Of a stretch of DNA of 64,000 bases, positions 44,173 through 51,727 are shown one piece after another. Under the pieces are notes generated by a model, which saw only the letters and a list, made by a program, of their open reading frames with translations, had not been told where the DNA came from and searched no databases. Every line of letters begins with the position of its first letter. Within the stretch, counting starts at the first letter, position 1. Both the position numbers and the translations under genes were made by a program. Source of the DNA: Deltaproteobacteria bacterium (GTDB lineage Bacteria; Myxococcota_A; Polyangia; Polyangiales; Ga0077539); the NCBI GenBank assembly GCA_016704445.1, contig JADJAE010000009.1, forward strand, positions 169,347-233,346, in the 5' to 3' direction.

Positions 44173-45060
44173 CTAGCGGCTCCGTGGGTGCTGCGGGACG
44201 AAGCCCAACACGTGGGTGAAGCACGCCCCGAGGCAGACCGAGAGCCCGAGCACGTAGAGCCAGAGCAGCACCGCGAAGAAGGACGTGGCCGCGCCGTAGC
44301 CGCCGCCCAGCCGGGGGATGAGCGAGAACCACTGGCTGAGCACGGCGGAGGCGAGGGTGGCGAGCACGCCGCCGAAGACCGAGCCGAGGAGCGAGAGGCC
44401 GCGCGGGGGCGCGTCGATGGTGCCGTGGCGGTAGTAGATCATACACAGGGTGGTAAAGCTGGCGGCCACGAGCGGCAGCCGGAACCACTGTGACGTGAGC
44501 GGCTCGAAGACGCCCAGCGGGAGGCCCGTGAGGCGGCCGAGGAGGGCGCCCACGCGCGGCCCGAGGGTGACCGCGATGGAGGCCACGGACAGGGCGAAGG
44601 CGACCGCGAGCCCGAGGATCACCGAGCGCAGCCGGCGTCGCCACCAGGCGCGCGGGTCTCGGCGGCCGATGATCTCGAGCGCCGAGACGATGGCGTCGGA
44701 GGCGGAGGAGAGGGTCCAGACGAGGCCGAGCAGCGAGACCACGAGGACCAGCGGGTTGCCGGCGCGCTTGACCTGGCCGGCGATGACGTCGAGGAAGGGG
44801 GCGGAGACGCTCGGCACGATGGCGCGGGCGAGGTGTTCGAGCCCGCTGCGGAAGGTGTCGTCTCGCAGGGTCGAGAGGGCCGTGAGGGCGAGCGAGAGCA
44901 GCGGGCCTAGCGCGAAGACGGCGCTGAAGGCGAAGCTGGCGGAGAGCGTGGGGACGTCGGCGCGCACCGCGAGCGCGAAGAAGGCCCGGGCGAGCTCGCG
45001 CCGGCTGGGCGTGACGGTCGCGAGGCTGCGGGAGGCTCGGGCCTTCACTCGGACGCGCAT
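44173..45060 (-). CDS. YihY/BrkB family membrane protein
   Basis: 295 residues from ATG 45060 with six hydrophobic helices. Motifs match the YihY/BrkB family (PF03631): SASFAFSAVFALGPLLSLAL, LVLVVSLLGLVWTLSSASDAI, YYRHGTIDAPPR and GGYGAATSFFAVLLWLYVLG. Family members were once called RNase BN; they are inner-membrane proteins of unclear activity (serum resistance in Bordetella). The promoter region is shared with the divergent ferredoxin-like gene (60 bases). Confidence 0.88.
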   Translation of the reverse strand: MRVRVKARASRSLATVTPSRRELARAFFALAVRADVPTLSASFAFSAVFALGPLLSLALTALSTLRDDTFRSGLEHLARAIVPSVSAPFLDVIAGQVKRAGNPLVLVVSLLGLVWTLSSASDAIVSALEIIGRRDPRAWWRRRLRSVILGLAVAFALSVASIAVTLGPRVGALLGRLTGLPLGVFEPLTSQWFRLPLVAASFTTLCMIYYRHGTIDAPPRGLSLLGSVFGGVLATLASAVLSQWFSLIPRLGGGYGAATSFFAVLLWLYVLGLSVCLGACFTHVLGFVPQHPRSR

Positions 45061-45107
45061 CGGCAGGGCTGCGGGGTGGAGTATCGCGGAGCCGCCGCGG
45101 ACGGTTG

Positions 45108-45113
45108 TATAAA
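45108..45113 (+). promoter_or_regulatory. Possible -10 element (TATAAA) of a leaderless transcript
   Basis: TATAAA ends 7 bases before ATG 45121, the start of the [2Fe-2S] protein, and no ribosome binding site precedes that ATG. It is the best -10 match seen in the window. Confidence 0.45.
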
Positions 45114-45120
45114 CCCACGC

Positions 45121-45492
45121 ATGCCCCTCAAAGAGCGCTACGTGTGGATCTGCACCAACCGTCGGGCCGACGATCATCCGCGGGGGTCGTGCGCGGCCAA
45201 GGGGTCCGAGGCGATCATCGAGGAGCTCAAGCGCGCGACCAGGGCCGCGGGGCAGGGGCCTCGCGTACGGGTGATGTCGTCGAGCTGCATCGATCAGTGC
45301 GAGCACGGCGTGACCGTGGCGGTGATGCCCGACGGGGTGCTGCTGGGCCAGATCACCGCGGCCGACGTCCCGGCGCTGGTGCGCGGCCTGGAGACGGCGG
45401 GCGGCGTGCTGGCCGAGCCCTCGCTCGCGCCTCGTCAGCTCACCGAAGAGAACACCACCCCCGAGGCGCTGGCCCGTCTGCGCCGGGGCTGA
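45121..45492 (+). CDS. Thioredoxin-like [2Fe-2S] ferredoxin
   Basis: 123 residues. The Cys pattern YVWICTNRR ... RGSCAAKGS ... VMSSSCIDQCEHG is that of thioredoxin-fold [2Fe-2S] ferredoxins (NuoE/Shethna-type relatives), cytoplasmic one-electron carriers. The C-terminal tail (LTEENTTPEALARLRRG) is short and charged. The asparaginase-like gene starts 3 bases after the stop, so the two form an operon with the lipoprotein that follows; the partner redox enzyme is unknown. Confidence 0.85.
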   Translation: MPLKERYVWICTNRRADDHPRGSCAAKGSEAIIEELKRATRAAGQGPRVRVMSSSCIDQCEHGVTVAVMPDGVLLGQITAADVPALVRGLETAGGVLAEPSLAPRQLTEENTTPEALARLRRG

Positions 45493-45495
45493 GCG

Positions 45496-46374
45496 ATGAC
45501 CCGGTCGGTGATCGTCCACGGCGGGGCCGGCAGCGTGGCCCCCGCGCGGAGGGCCGAGCACGTGGCGGGCTGCGAGCGCGCCGTGGCGGCGGCGCTGGCG
45601 GTGCTGCACGGCGGAGGCAGCGCGCTCGACGCGGCGCAGCGGGCGGTGGAGGTGCTGGAGGACGATCCGCTCTTCAACGCGGGCCGTGGGTCGTGCCTGC
45701 ACGAGGACGGCGGGGTCGAGCTGGACGCGGCGCTGATGGACGGCGACGGGCTGCGCTACGGGGCGGTGTGCGCGATGCCCGCGGTGCGCCACCCCATCGC
45801 GGTGGCGCGCGCGGTGATGGAAGACGGCCGCCACGCGCTCTACGCCGCGGAGGGCGCGATGCGCTTCGCCGAGTCGCGGGGCTTCGAGCGGGTGCCCGAC
45901 GAGGCGCTGATCACGGACTCCGCGAGGTGGCGCTGGGGGGCCGTGCGCGCGGGGAAGGCCGAGAGCGGCTGGGCCGGAGGAACCGTCGGCGCGGTGGCCT
46001 TCGACGGCGTCCATGTGGCGGCCGCGACGAGCACTGGAGGCATGACCGACAAGCGCCGCGGGCGCGTCGGCGACACCCCCCTCCCGGGCGCAGGAACCTA
46101 CGCCGACGACCTCGCCGGGGGCGTCAGCGCCACCGGCCACGGAGAGAAGATCTTGCGGGTGGGGTTAGGCTTCCAGGTGATCTCCGGGCTGCGCGGCGGG
46201 GCCGATCCGATGGCGGCCGCGGCGGAGGCGATCGCCATGCTCGCGTCGCGGGTCGGCGGCACCGGCGGGGTGATCGCGCTCGACCGCTCGGGGCGACCGG
46301 GCCGAGCCAACAACACCGAGACGATGACCTGGGCCTCGGGGTCGACGGACGGGTCGAGGGGGTCGGGCTGGTGA
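45496..46374 (+). CDS. iaaA: Isoaspartyl peptidase / plant-type L-asparaginase (Ntn hydrolase)
   Basis: 292 residues starting MTRSVIVHGGAGSV. The family landmarks are HGGAG at the start, NAGRGSCLHEDGGVELDAALMDG, and GGTVGAVAFDG with the Thr (near residue 163) that becomes the new N-terminus after autocleavage. TSTGGMTDKRRGRVGDTPLPGAGTYA then forms the beta-subunit active site. It removes isoaspartyl residues or hydrolyses beta-aspartyl peptides and asparagine. Length is slightly short at the C-terminus but all motifs are present. It overlaps the downstream lipoprotein start. Confidence 0.92.
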   Translation: MTRSVIVHGGAGSVAPARRAEHVAGCERAVAAALAVLHGGGSALDAAQRAVEVLEDDPLFNAGRGSCLHEDGGVELDAALMDGDGLRYGAVCAMPAVRHPIAVARAVMEDGRHALYAAEGAMRFAESRGFERVPDEALITDSARWRWGAVRAGKAESGWAGGTVGAVAFDGVHVAAATSTGGMTDKRRGRVGDTPLPGAGTYADDLAGGVSATGHGEKILRVGLGFQVISGLRGGADPMAAAAEAIAMLASRVGGTGGVIALDRSGRPGRANNTETMTWASGSTDGSRGSGW

Positions 46375-47186
46375 GGCGAGGGGCGCTGCTGGCCTCCCTG
46401 CTGCTCGCGGCCTGCGCCTCGACGCCTCGGCCCGCGGCGGTCACCGCGGCGGCCACGGCGCCCCCGGTGGCGGACTGCTCGCGCTTCGCCTCGGCGCTCG
46501 AAGGGGCCCGCTCGGAGCCGTCGTCGCTCCGTGCGATGGGGGTGGCTCTGCGCTCCGCGGCGGGCGAGCGCACCATCGGCGGCGACGCGGCGGCGGACGA
46601 GCGGGTGAGCGAGGCGAGGGCGCTCGGGTGCGTGGGCGACTCGGCGCTGGGCCTCGTGCGCACCGACTGCGGCAACGCGACGCTGGTGAGCTTCGCCGGG
46701 CGCACCGGGACATGGACCCCGAGGGCGCACCTCTCGCTGGTGGACGCGGGTCGACCGGGCAGCTGCGTTCGCTCCGTGGCCGAGGTGACGGCGGTGGCGC
46801 TGACGACCGCCGCGCCTCGGGAGTTCGCGGTGGAGACCGAGGTGGCGAGCGACGACGGCGACGAGGCCAGCGGGCGCCTGCTGCGGGTCGCGCGGCTCGG
46901 CGAAGGCGGCGCCCTGGACTGGTACGCGGGCGAGGTGCGTCTCGGGTTCTTCGACGAGGCCACCGGCGCGGAGACCCGGGGACGATGGGACGTCATCGAC
47001 GAGCTGCCGGTGCCCCGCGACCTCTACGTCGAGCAGCGCCCGCTCCACGGAGGCCTCGGCGGCGAAGCCATCGGCAGCGAGATTCGCCGTGAGACGTGGC
47101 GGGTGCGACAGCGCGTGCTGGAGCGAATCGACGTGACCCGGGAGCGGGTGCTCCCGACGCCTGCGGCTCCCCGGGCGCTGCCATAG
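46371..47186 (+). CDS. Lipoprotein of unknown function
   Basis: 271 residues from GTG 46371, overlapping the preceding TGA (GTGA). The leader LLASLLLAACAS contains a lipobox (LAAC). The mature part has four Cys (for example ADCSRF, RALGCVGD, RTDCGNATL, GSCVRSV), probably two disulfides, and an acidic mixed alpha/beta character. No domain is recognised. It is coupled to the asparaginase-like gene. Confidence 0.7.
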   Translation: MRRGALLASLLLAACASTPRPAAVTAAATAPPVADCSRFASALEGARSEPSSLRAMGVALRSAAGERTIGGDAAADERVSEARALGCVGDSALGLVRTDCGNATLVSFAGRTGTWTPRAHLSLVDAGRPGSCVRSVAEVTAVALTTAAPREFAVETEVASDDGDEASGRLLRVARLGEGGALDWYAGEVRLGFFDEATGAETRGRWDVIDELPVPRDLYVEQRPLHGGLGGEAIGSEIRRETWRVRQRVLERIDVTRERVLPTPAAPRALP

Positions 47187-47210
47187 AGCCTGACGCGCGT
47201 CGCCAGAGGG

Positions 47211-47239
47211 TTACCGTTCGCGGGCGCCGTTGCTATACC
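47211..47239 (+). promoter_or_regulatory. Promoter-like TTACCG-17-TATACC, leaderless
   Basis: TTACCG (47211-47216) and TATACC (47234-47239) are separated by 17 bases, and the -10 ends 9 bases before ATG 47249. No ribosome binding site is seen, so transcription would start at or next to the start codon. Confidence 0.45.
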
Positions 47240-47248
47240 TGTTGCCCA

Positions 47249-48145
47249 ATGAACTTCCTTTCACTGCGGCGCGTCGCGCCGTGGCTCCTCTCCCTCGCCG
47301 CGGTGGGTTGCGGCAGCGGCGTAGGCGATCTCGCCCCCGCCCTGGACGCTGGCGCCCTAGTCCCCGACGCGGGCTCCGTGGAAGACGCCGCGGGCGTTAC
47401 CGCCGACCTCGCAGCGCCGCCCTCGTGTGGCTCCACCGGCACCGGCCGTCTTCGGGTCGCGCTCGGGCTCGACCCTGGCCTGGAGGTCCGCGCCCCGGAG
47501 GTCTGGCTGCTCGTCCGCTGCGGCCCGGTCGGCGGCTTCGAGCGGGTGCTCCGGTGGGACCGCACGGCCACGCAGACCATCGACGCCCTCGGTCCTGGCA
47601 ACTACGAGGTGATCGGCTCGTCCTTCATGGCCCCGTGGTCGTCGTCGAGGAGGGTGATGCTCGCCGAGGGCGCCACCGCGGCGGTCTCCGTGACGCTCCC
47701 TTCGGCGCCTCCGGTCCTGGCGCAGCTCCGTAGCGGCGTGGGCACCTACGGCGACCCATCGGTCTGGCGCGCCTCGGTGCCGCTGGCGAGCGGCGGCACC
47801 ACGGCCTCGGTGGCCTCGCTCGAGGTCGAGGCCCGGCCCTACTTGAGCGATCCGCCCTCCACGGGTGGCTCCTTCCTGTCGGTCACCGCGGTGGTGCGAA
47901 ACCCCTGCGCCAACGACCAGTGCTCCCCCTTCATCCTCCGAGCGCTGGAGATCCGGACGCGCGCCGGCGACGGGCCGACCGGGCTCCAGGGCTTCCTCTT
48001 CCCCGAGGACGAGCGCCTCGGGCCGGGGGAGAGCAAGTCGGTGCCGCAGCCGATGGTGGTCCGCGGGGCGATGCCCGACGACTCCCACGGCATCGAGCTG
48101 GTGCTTTACGGCGAGGTCGTGCGCCCCGCGAGCGCCCGCCCCTAG
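47249..48145 (+). CDS. Lipoprotein with Asp-rich linker, unknown function
   Basis: 298 residues. The leader SLRRVAPWLLSLAAVGCGSG has lipobox AVGC. A short acidic linker rich in Asp/Ala follows, then a beta-rich domain (GTGRLRVALGLDPGLEVRAPEVWLLV, ATQTIDALGPGNYEVIGSSF). The second half resembles an extracellular beta-sandwich with a Cys pair (RNPCANDQCSPF). No enzyme motifs. Start ATG 47249 is fixed by the leader. Confidence 0.72.
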   Translation: MNFLSLRRVAPWLLSLAAVGCGSGVGDLAPALDAGALVPDAGSVEDAAGVTADLAAPPSCGSTGTGRLRVALGLDPGLEVRAPEVWLLVRCGPVGGFERVLRWDRTATQTIDALGPGNYEVIGSSFMAPWSSSRRVMLAEGATAAVSVTLPSAPPVLAQLRSGVGTYGDPSVWRASVPLASGGTTASVASLEVEARPYLSDPPSTGGSFLSVTAVVRNPCANDQCSPFILRALEIRTRAGDGPTGLQGFLFPEDERLGPGESKSVPQPMVVRGAMPDDSHGIELVLYGEVVRPASARP

Positions 48146-48172
48146 ACACTGGTCGCCGGTCGGGGCTATCGC
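48143..48172 (+). promoter_or_regulatory. Promoter-like TAGACA-18-TATCGC before hemL, leaderless
   Basis: TAGACA (48143-48148) and TATCGC (48167-48172) are spaced by 18 bases. The -10 ends 9 bases before hemL ATG 48182, with no Shine-Dalgarno sequence. The TAG of the -35-like motif is also the stop codon of the upstream lipoprotein gene. Confidence 0.4.
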
Positions 48173-48181
48173 TCCGCCACC

Positions 48182-49468
48182 ATGGCAGACCCCATCTCCC
48201 GCAGCCTGCACGAGCGCGCCCTCCGACGAATCCCCGGCGGCGTGAACTCCCCCGTACGAGCCTTCCGAGCCGTCGGCGGCGAGCCCATCTACGTGGCCCG
48301 CGCGGAGGGCCCCTACCTCTGGGGCGCCGACGGAACGCGCTACATCGACTACGTCGGCTCCTGGGGGCCGATGGTGCTGGGCCACGCGCACCCGTCGATC
48401 CTCCGGGCGATCACCGAGGCGGCTGCGATGGGGACGAGCTACGGCGCGCCCACCGAGCGCGAGGTGCTCTTCGCCGAGGCCCTCTGCGAGGCCGTCCCCT
48501 CGATGGACAAGGTGCGCCTCTGCTCGAGCGGAACCGAGGCCTGCATGAGCGCCCTGCGCCTCGCCCGCGGCTTCACCGGCCGCGACAAGGTGCTCAAGTT
48601 CGAGGGCTGCTACCACGGCCACGCGGACTTCCTGCTGGTGAAGGCCGGCAGCGGCGCGGCGACCTTCGGCGTGCCCGACAGCGCCGGGGTGCCCGAGGCG
48701 GCGGCGCGCAACACCCTCACCGCGCGCTTCAACGACCTCGACGCCGTGCGCGCGCTCTTCGCCGAGCAGGGGAGCGAGATCGCCGCGGTGATCGTCGAGC
48801 CGGTGGTGGGCAACATGGGCTGCGTCCCTCCCGCCCCGGGCTTCCTCGAGGGGCTGCGCTCGCTCTGCACCGAGCACGGCGCGCTGCTGGTGCTCGACGA
48901 GGTGATGACCGGCTTCCGGCTGGCGCGCGGCGGCGCCCAGGCGGTCTACGGCGTGAAGCCCGACCTTACCACCCTGGGTAAGATCGTCGGCGGCGGCCTG
49001 CCCCTCGCGGCCTTCGGCGGCCGCGCGGACATCATGGACCGGCTGGCCCCCATCGGCCCCGTCTACCAGGCCGGTACGCTCAGCGGCAACCCGGTCGCCA
49101 CCGCGGCGGGGCTCGCGACGCTCGCGCTGCTCACGCCCGAGCTCTACGTCACGCTGGAGCGCATCGGAGCGCGCCTGGAGTCTGGCCTCCGCGACGCGGC
49201 CCGCGCGGCCGGGGCGACGGTGACGGTGCAGCGCGTGGGCGCCATGTGGACGGTGTTCTTCACCGACGCCCCGGTGCGCTCGTGGGACGACGCGAAGGGC
49301 GCCGACACCAAGGCATTCGCGCGCTTCCACCAGGGGATGCTCAAGCGCGGGGTGTACCTGCCGCCGTCGCAGTGGGAGGCGGCGTTCCACTCGGTGACGC
49401 ACGACGAGGGAGTGATCGACGCGACGCTCGCGGCGGCGGCCGAGGCCTTCCGCGAGGCGCGCGGGTGA
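48182..49468 (+). CDS. hemL: Glutamate-1-semialdehyde 2,1-aminomutase
   Basis: 428 residues, the normal family length. Typical stretches: IPGGVNSPVRAFRAVGG, YIDYVGSWGPMVLGHAHP, CSSGTEACMSALRLARG, YHGHADFLL, LLVLDEVMTGFRLARGG, and the PLP lysine in TLGKIVGGGLPLAAFGG (about 266), then YQAGTLSGNP. The enzyme makes 5-aminolevulinate in the C5 pathway of tetrapyrrole synthesis. No other heme genes are adjacent, and it appears to be transcribed alone. Confidence 0.97.
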   Translation: MADPISRSLHERALRRIPGGVNSPVRAFRAVGGEPIYVARAEGPYLWGADGTRYIDYVGSWGPMVLGHAHPSILRAITEAAAMGTSYGAPTEREVLFAEALCEAVPSMDKVRLCSSGTEACMSALRLARGFTGRDKVLKFEGCYHGHADFLLVKAGSGAATFGVPDSAGVPEAAARNTLTARFNDLDAVRALFAEQGSEIAAVIVEPVVGNMGCVPPAPGFLEGLRSLCTEHGALLVLDEVMTGFRLARGGAQAVYGVKPDLTTLGKIVGGGLPLAAFGGRADIMDRLAPIGPVYQAGTLSGNPVATAAGLATLALLTPELYVTLERIGARLESGLRDAARAAGATVTVQRVGAMWTVFFTDAPVRSWDDAKGADTKAFARFHQGMLKRGVYLPPSQWEAAFHSVTHDEGVIDATLAAAAEAFREARG

Positions 49469-49533
49469 ACGCCCTCACCGGGGAGCCCCACGGACGGTGG
49501 GGTTTCCCCGCGGGCTGTGGCATCGTCCGCGCG

Positions 49534-50049
49534 ATGGAGACGAGGCGGTCGGCCGGCGCAACGCCCAATTGGGGATGGATCCTCTGCGCCACCCTGGCGC
49601 TCGGCTGCGCGGAGGAGCCTCGGCGCTTCAGCGGCGACGCCACGGTCGTGCCGACGGACTTCGGCCCTCCGCGCGACATCGGCCGTGACACCGCGGACGC
49701 GAGCGACCTCGACGCGGGGCTCGACGGGGGACGCGACGCCCGGGTCGACGTGGCGGTCGACGCGAGCTCCGACGCCTCCGACGGGCCGCGCGACGTGGTC
49801 GCCGAGTCCTCGGTGCTCGGCTGCCGCAGCAACGCCGACTGTCCCTCCCCGGACCTCTACTGCAACGGCCCCGGCTGCGACGCGCCCGGCTTCTGCGTTC
49901 CCCGCCGCGCGGCCTCCAACTGCATGATGGTCGACGCGTCCGCCGGCGACCTGGTCTGCGGCTGCGACGGGATGACCTACGGCGCCCTCTGCCAGCTCCA
50001 GGTCGAGGGCGTACGCCTCGCTCGCTTCGGCCTCTGCCCCCGCGATTGA
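49534..50049 (+). CDS. Asp-rich lipoprotein with C-terminal Kazal-like domain
   Basis: 171 residues from ATG 49534. The leader ends ALGCAEE (lipoprotein). An Asp-rich linker follows (DLDAGLDGGRDARVDVAVDASSDAS). The C-terminal 75 residues carry ten Cys. The end, LVCGCDGMTYGALCQLQ ... FGLC, fits the Kazal protease-inhibitor pattern (C-G-x-DGxTY-x-x-x-C), preceded by a second disulfide-rich patch (CRSNADCPSPDLYCNGPGCD). It may inhibit a serine protease at the cell surface. It sits 9 bases before the UbiB-like gene. Confidence 0.75.
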   Translation: METRRSAGATPNWGWILCATLALGCAEEPRRFSGDATVVPTDFGPPRDIGRDTADASDLDAGLDGGRDARVDVAVDASSDASDGPRDVVAESSVLGCRSNADCPSPDLYCNGPGCDAPGFCVPRRAASNCMMVDASAGDLVCGCDGMTYGALCQLQVEGVRLARFGLCPRD

Positions 50050-50058
50050 GAGCGCCCG

Positions 50059-51723
50059 ATGCCCTCCGTGATCACCGCCTTTCGCGACCTCGACCGGCTC
50101 AGGGAGATCGTCGCCGTGCTCTGGCGCCACGGCTTCGGCGAGGTGGTGCAGCGCCTCGGGCTCGACGCGCCCGTCGTCGCGGGCGGCGCCGAGGCGACGG
50201 CCTCCCGCTCGCACTCCCTCGGCCAGCGCGTGCGCTTCGTGCTGCAGGACCTCGGGCCGTCCTTCGTGAAGCTCGGGCAGATCGCCTCGACGCGCGCCGA
50301 CCTGCTGCCCGCGGACGTCATCGTTGAGCTGAAGATTTTACAGGACGACGTAAAGCCCATCACCTGGGAGGCGGTACGCCAGGAGATCGAGGCCGACCTC
50401 GGCGGCCCCGTCGGGGAGCTCTTCCTCTCGGTGGATGAGCGCCCGCTGGCGAGCGCGTCGATCGCCCAGGTGCACCGCGGCCGGTTGGCCCCGGCGGCGG
50501 AGGGCGAGGGGGCCCGCGAGGTGGCCATCAAGGTACAGCGGCCGGGGATCCAGGAGACCGTCGCGCGCGACGTCGACCTGCTCTACTGGTTCGCCCGGGC
50601 GCTGGAGCGCGCGGTGCCGGAGTCGCGGCGGTACTCGCCGGTCGACCTCGTCGCGGAGTTCGACCGGAGCATCAAGGCCGAGCTCGATTTCCTCCTGGAG
50701 GCCGACCACGCCGAGCGCTTCGCCAAGAACTTCGAGGGCGACGCGCGGGTGCGCTTCCCGGGGGTGTTCCGCTCGCACTCGGGCAAGCGGGTGCTGACGC
50801 TGGAGTTCCTGGACGGGCGCAAGCTCAACGACGCGCTCGCGCAGGGTCTGGACGGCCGCGCGCTCGCCAGCACCAGCGTGCACGTGGTCATCAAGATGAT
50901 CTTCGAGGACGGCTTCTTCCACGCCGACCCGCACCCGGGAAACCTCCTGGTGCTCGGGTCCAACGAGGCGCCGGTGGTGGGGCTCCTCGACCTCGGGCTC
51001 GTGGGCCACCTCTCCGGCGCCACCCGCGACCGCGCGCTCGACCTGATGGTGGCCGCCGCGCGCGAGGACTACAGCGCCGTGGCCGACGCCCTCTACGCCC
51101 TCGGCCGCCCGACGAGGAAGGTCGACATGGCGGCCTTCCGCACCGACGTCGAGACGCTCGGGCGCAAGTACGTCGGCCGGGCGCTCGGCGAGATCGAGAT
51201 CGCCGCGGTGGTGCGCGACCTCATCTGGGGCGCGGTCAAGCACGGCATCGACATGCCTCCGGACTTCATGCTGGTGGGCCGCGCGCTCATGACCCTGGAG
51301 GGCACCGCCCGGCAGATCGCGCCCGACCTCGACGTGTTCTCCGAGGCGAAGCCCTACCTGATCCGGCTGGTGGCGCAGCGGTACTCGCCCGACAAGCTCA
51401 CCGGCGACCTGGTGCGCACCGCGCTGCGCATGAGCGGGATGGCGGGGCAGATGCCCGAGCAGGTCTCGGAGATCCTCGAGGACCTCCGAAAGGGCCACCT
51501 CACGCTCAAGACCGCCGACGCGGAGACGCCGCTGGCCTTCGACCGGCTGGGTCGGCGCCTCTTCGCGAGCCTCGTGGTGGCGTCGCTCGTGCTCGGCGGA
51601 TCGGTGGTGCTCGCGATGGGCAGGCACCCCTGGGTGGGCGGGGCGCTGCTGGCCGCGGCCCTGCTCGGCGGGGGAGCGCACGTCGTGAACGACTGGTGGC
51701 GCGCGCTGGGCCTGCGGCGCTGA
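50059..51723 (+). CDS. ABC1/AarF/UbiB family atypical kinase
   Basis: 554 residues. The UbiB-family motifs are all present: FVKLGQIASTRADLLP (KxGQ), LASASIAQVHRG (Ala-rich loop), EVAIKVQRPGIQ (Lys), DGFFHADPHPGNLLV and GLLDLGLVG. Two C-terminal membrane helices follow (LFASLVVASLVLGGSVVLAM and a second). These proteins act at the inner membrane in ubiquinone/isoprenoid metabolism as an ATPase or unorthodox kinase. The ATG lies 9 bases after the Kazal lipoprotein stop. Confidence 0.92.
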   Translation: MPSVITAFRDLDRLREIVAVLWRHGFGEVVQRLGLDAPVVAGGAEATASRSHSLGQRVRFVLQDLGPSFVKLGQIASTRADLLPADVIVELKILQDDVKPITWEAVRQEIEADLGGPVGELFLSVDERPLASASIAQVHRGRLAPAAEGEGAREVAIKVQRPGIQETVARDVDLLYWFARALERAVPESRRYSPVDLVAEFDRSIKAELDFLLEADHAERFAKNFEGDARVRFPGVFRSHSGKRVLTLEFLDGRKLNDALAQGLDGRALASTSVHVVIKMIFEDGFFHADPHPGNLLVLGSNEAPVVGLLDLGLVGHLSGATRDRALDLMVAAAREDYSAVADALYALGRPTRKVDMAAFRTDVETLGRKYVGRALGEIEIAAVVRDLIWGAVKHGIDMPPDFMLVGRALMTLEGTARQIAPDLDVFSEAKPYLIRLVAQRYSPDKLTGDLVRTALRMSGMAGQMPEQVSEILEDLRKGHLTLKTADAETPLAFDRLGRRLFASLVVASLVLGGSVVLAMGRHPWVGGALLAAALLGGGAHVVNDWWRALGLRR

Positions 51724-51727
51724 GGGC

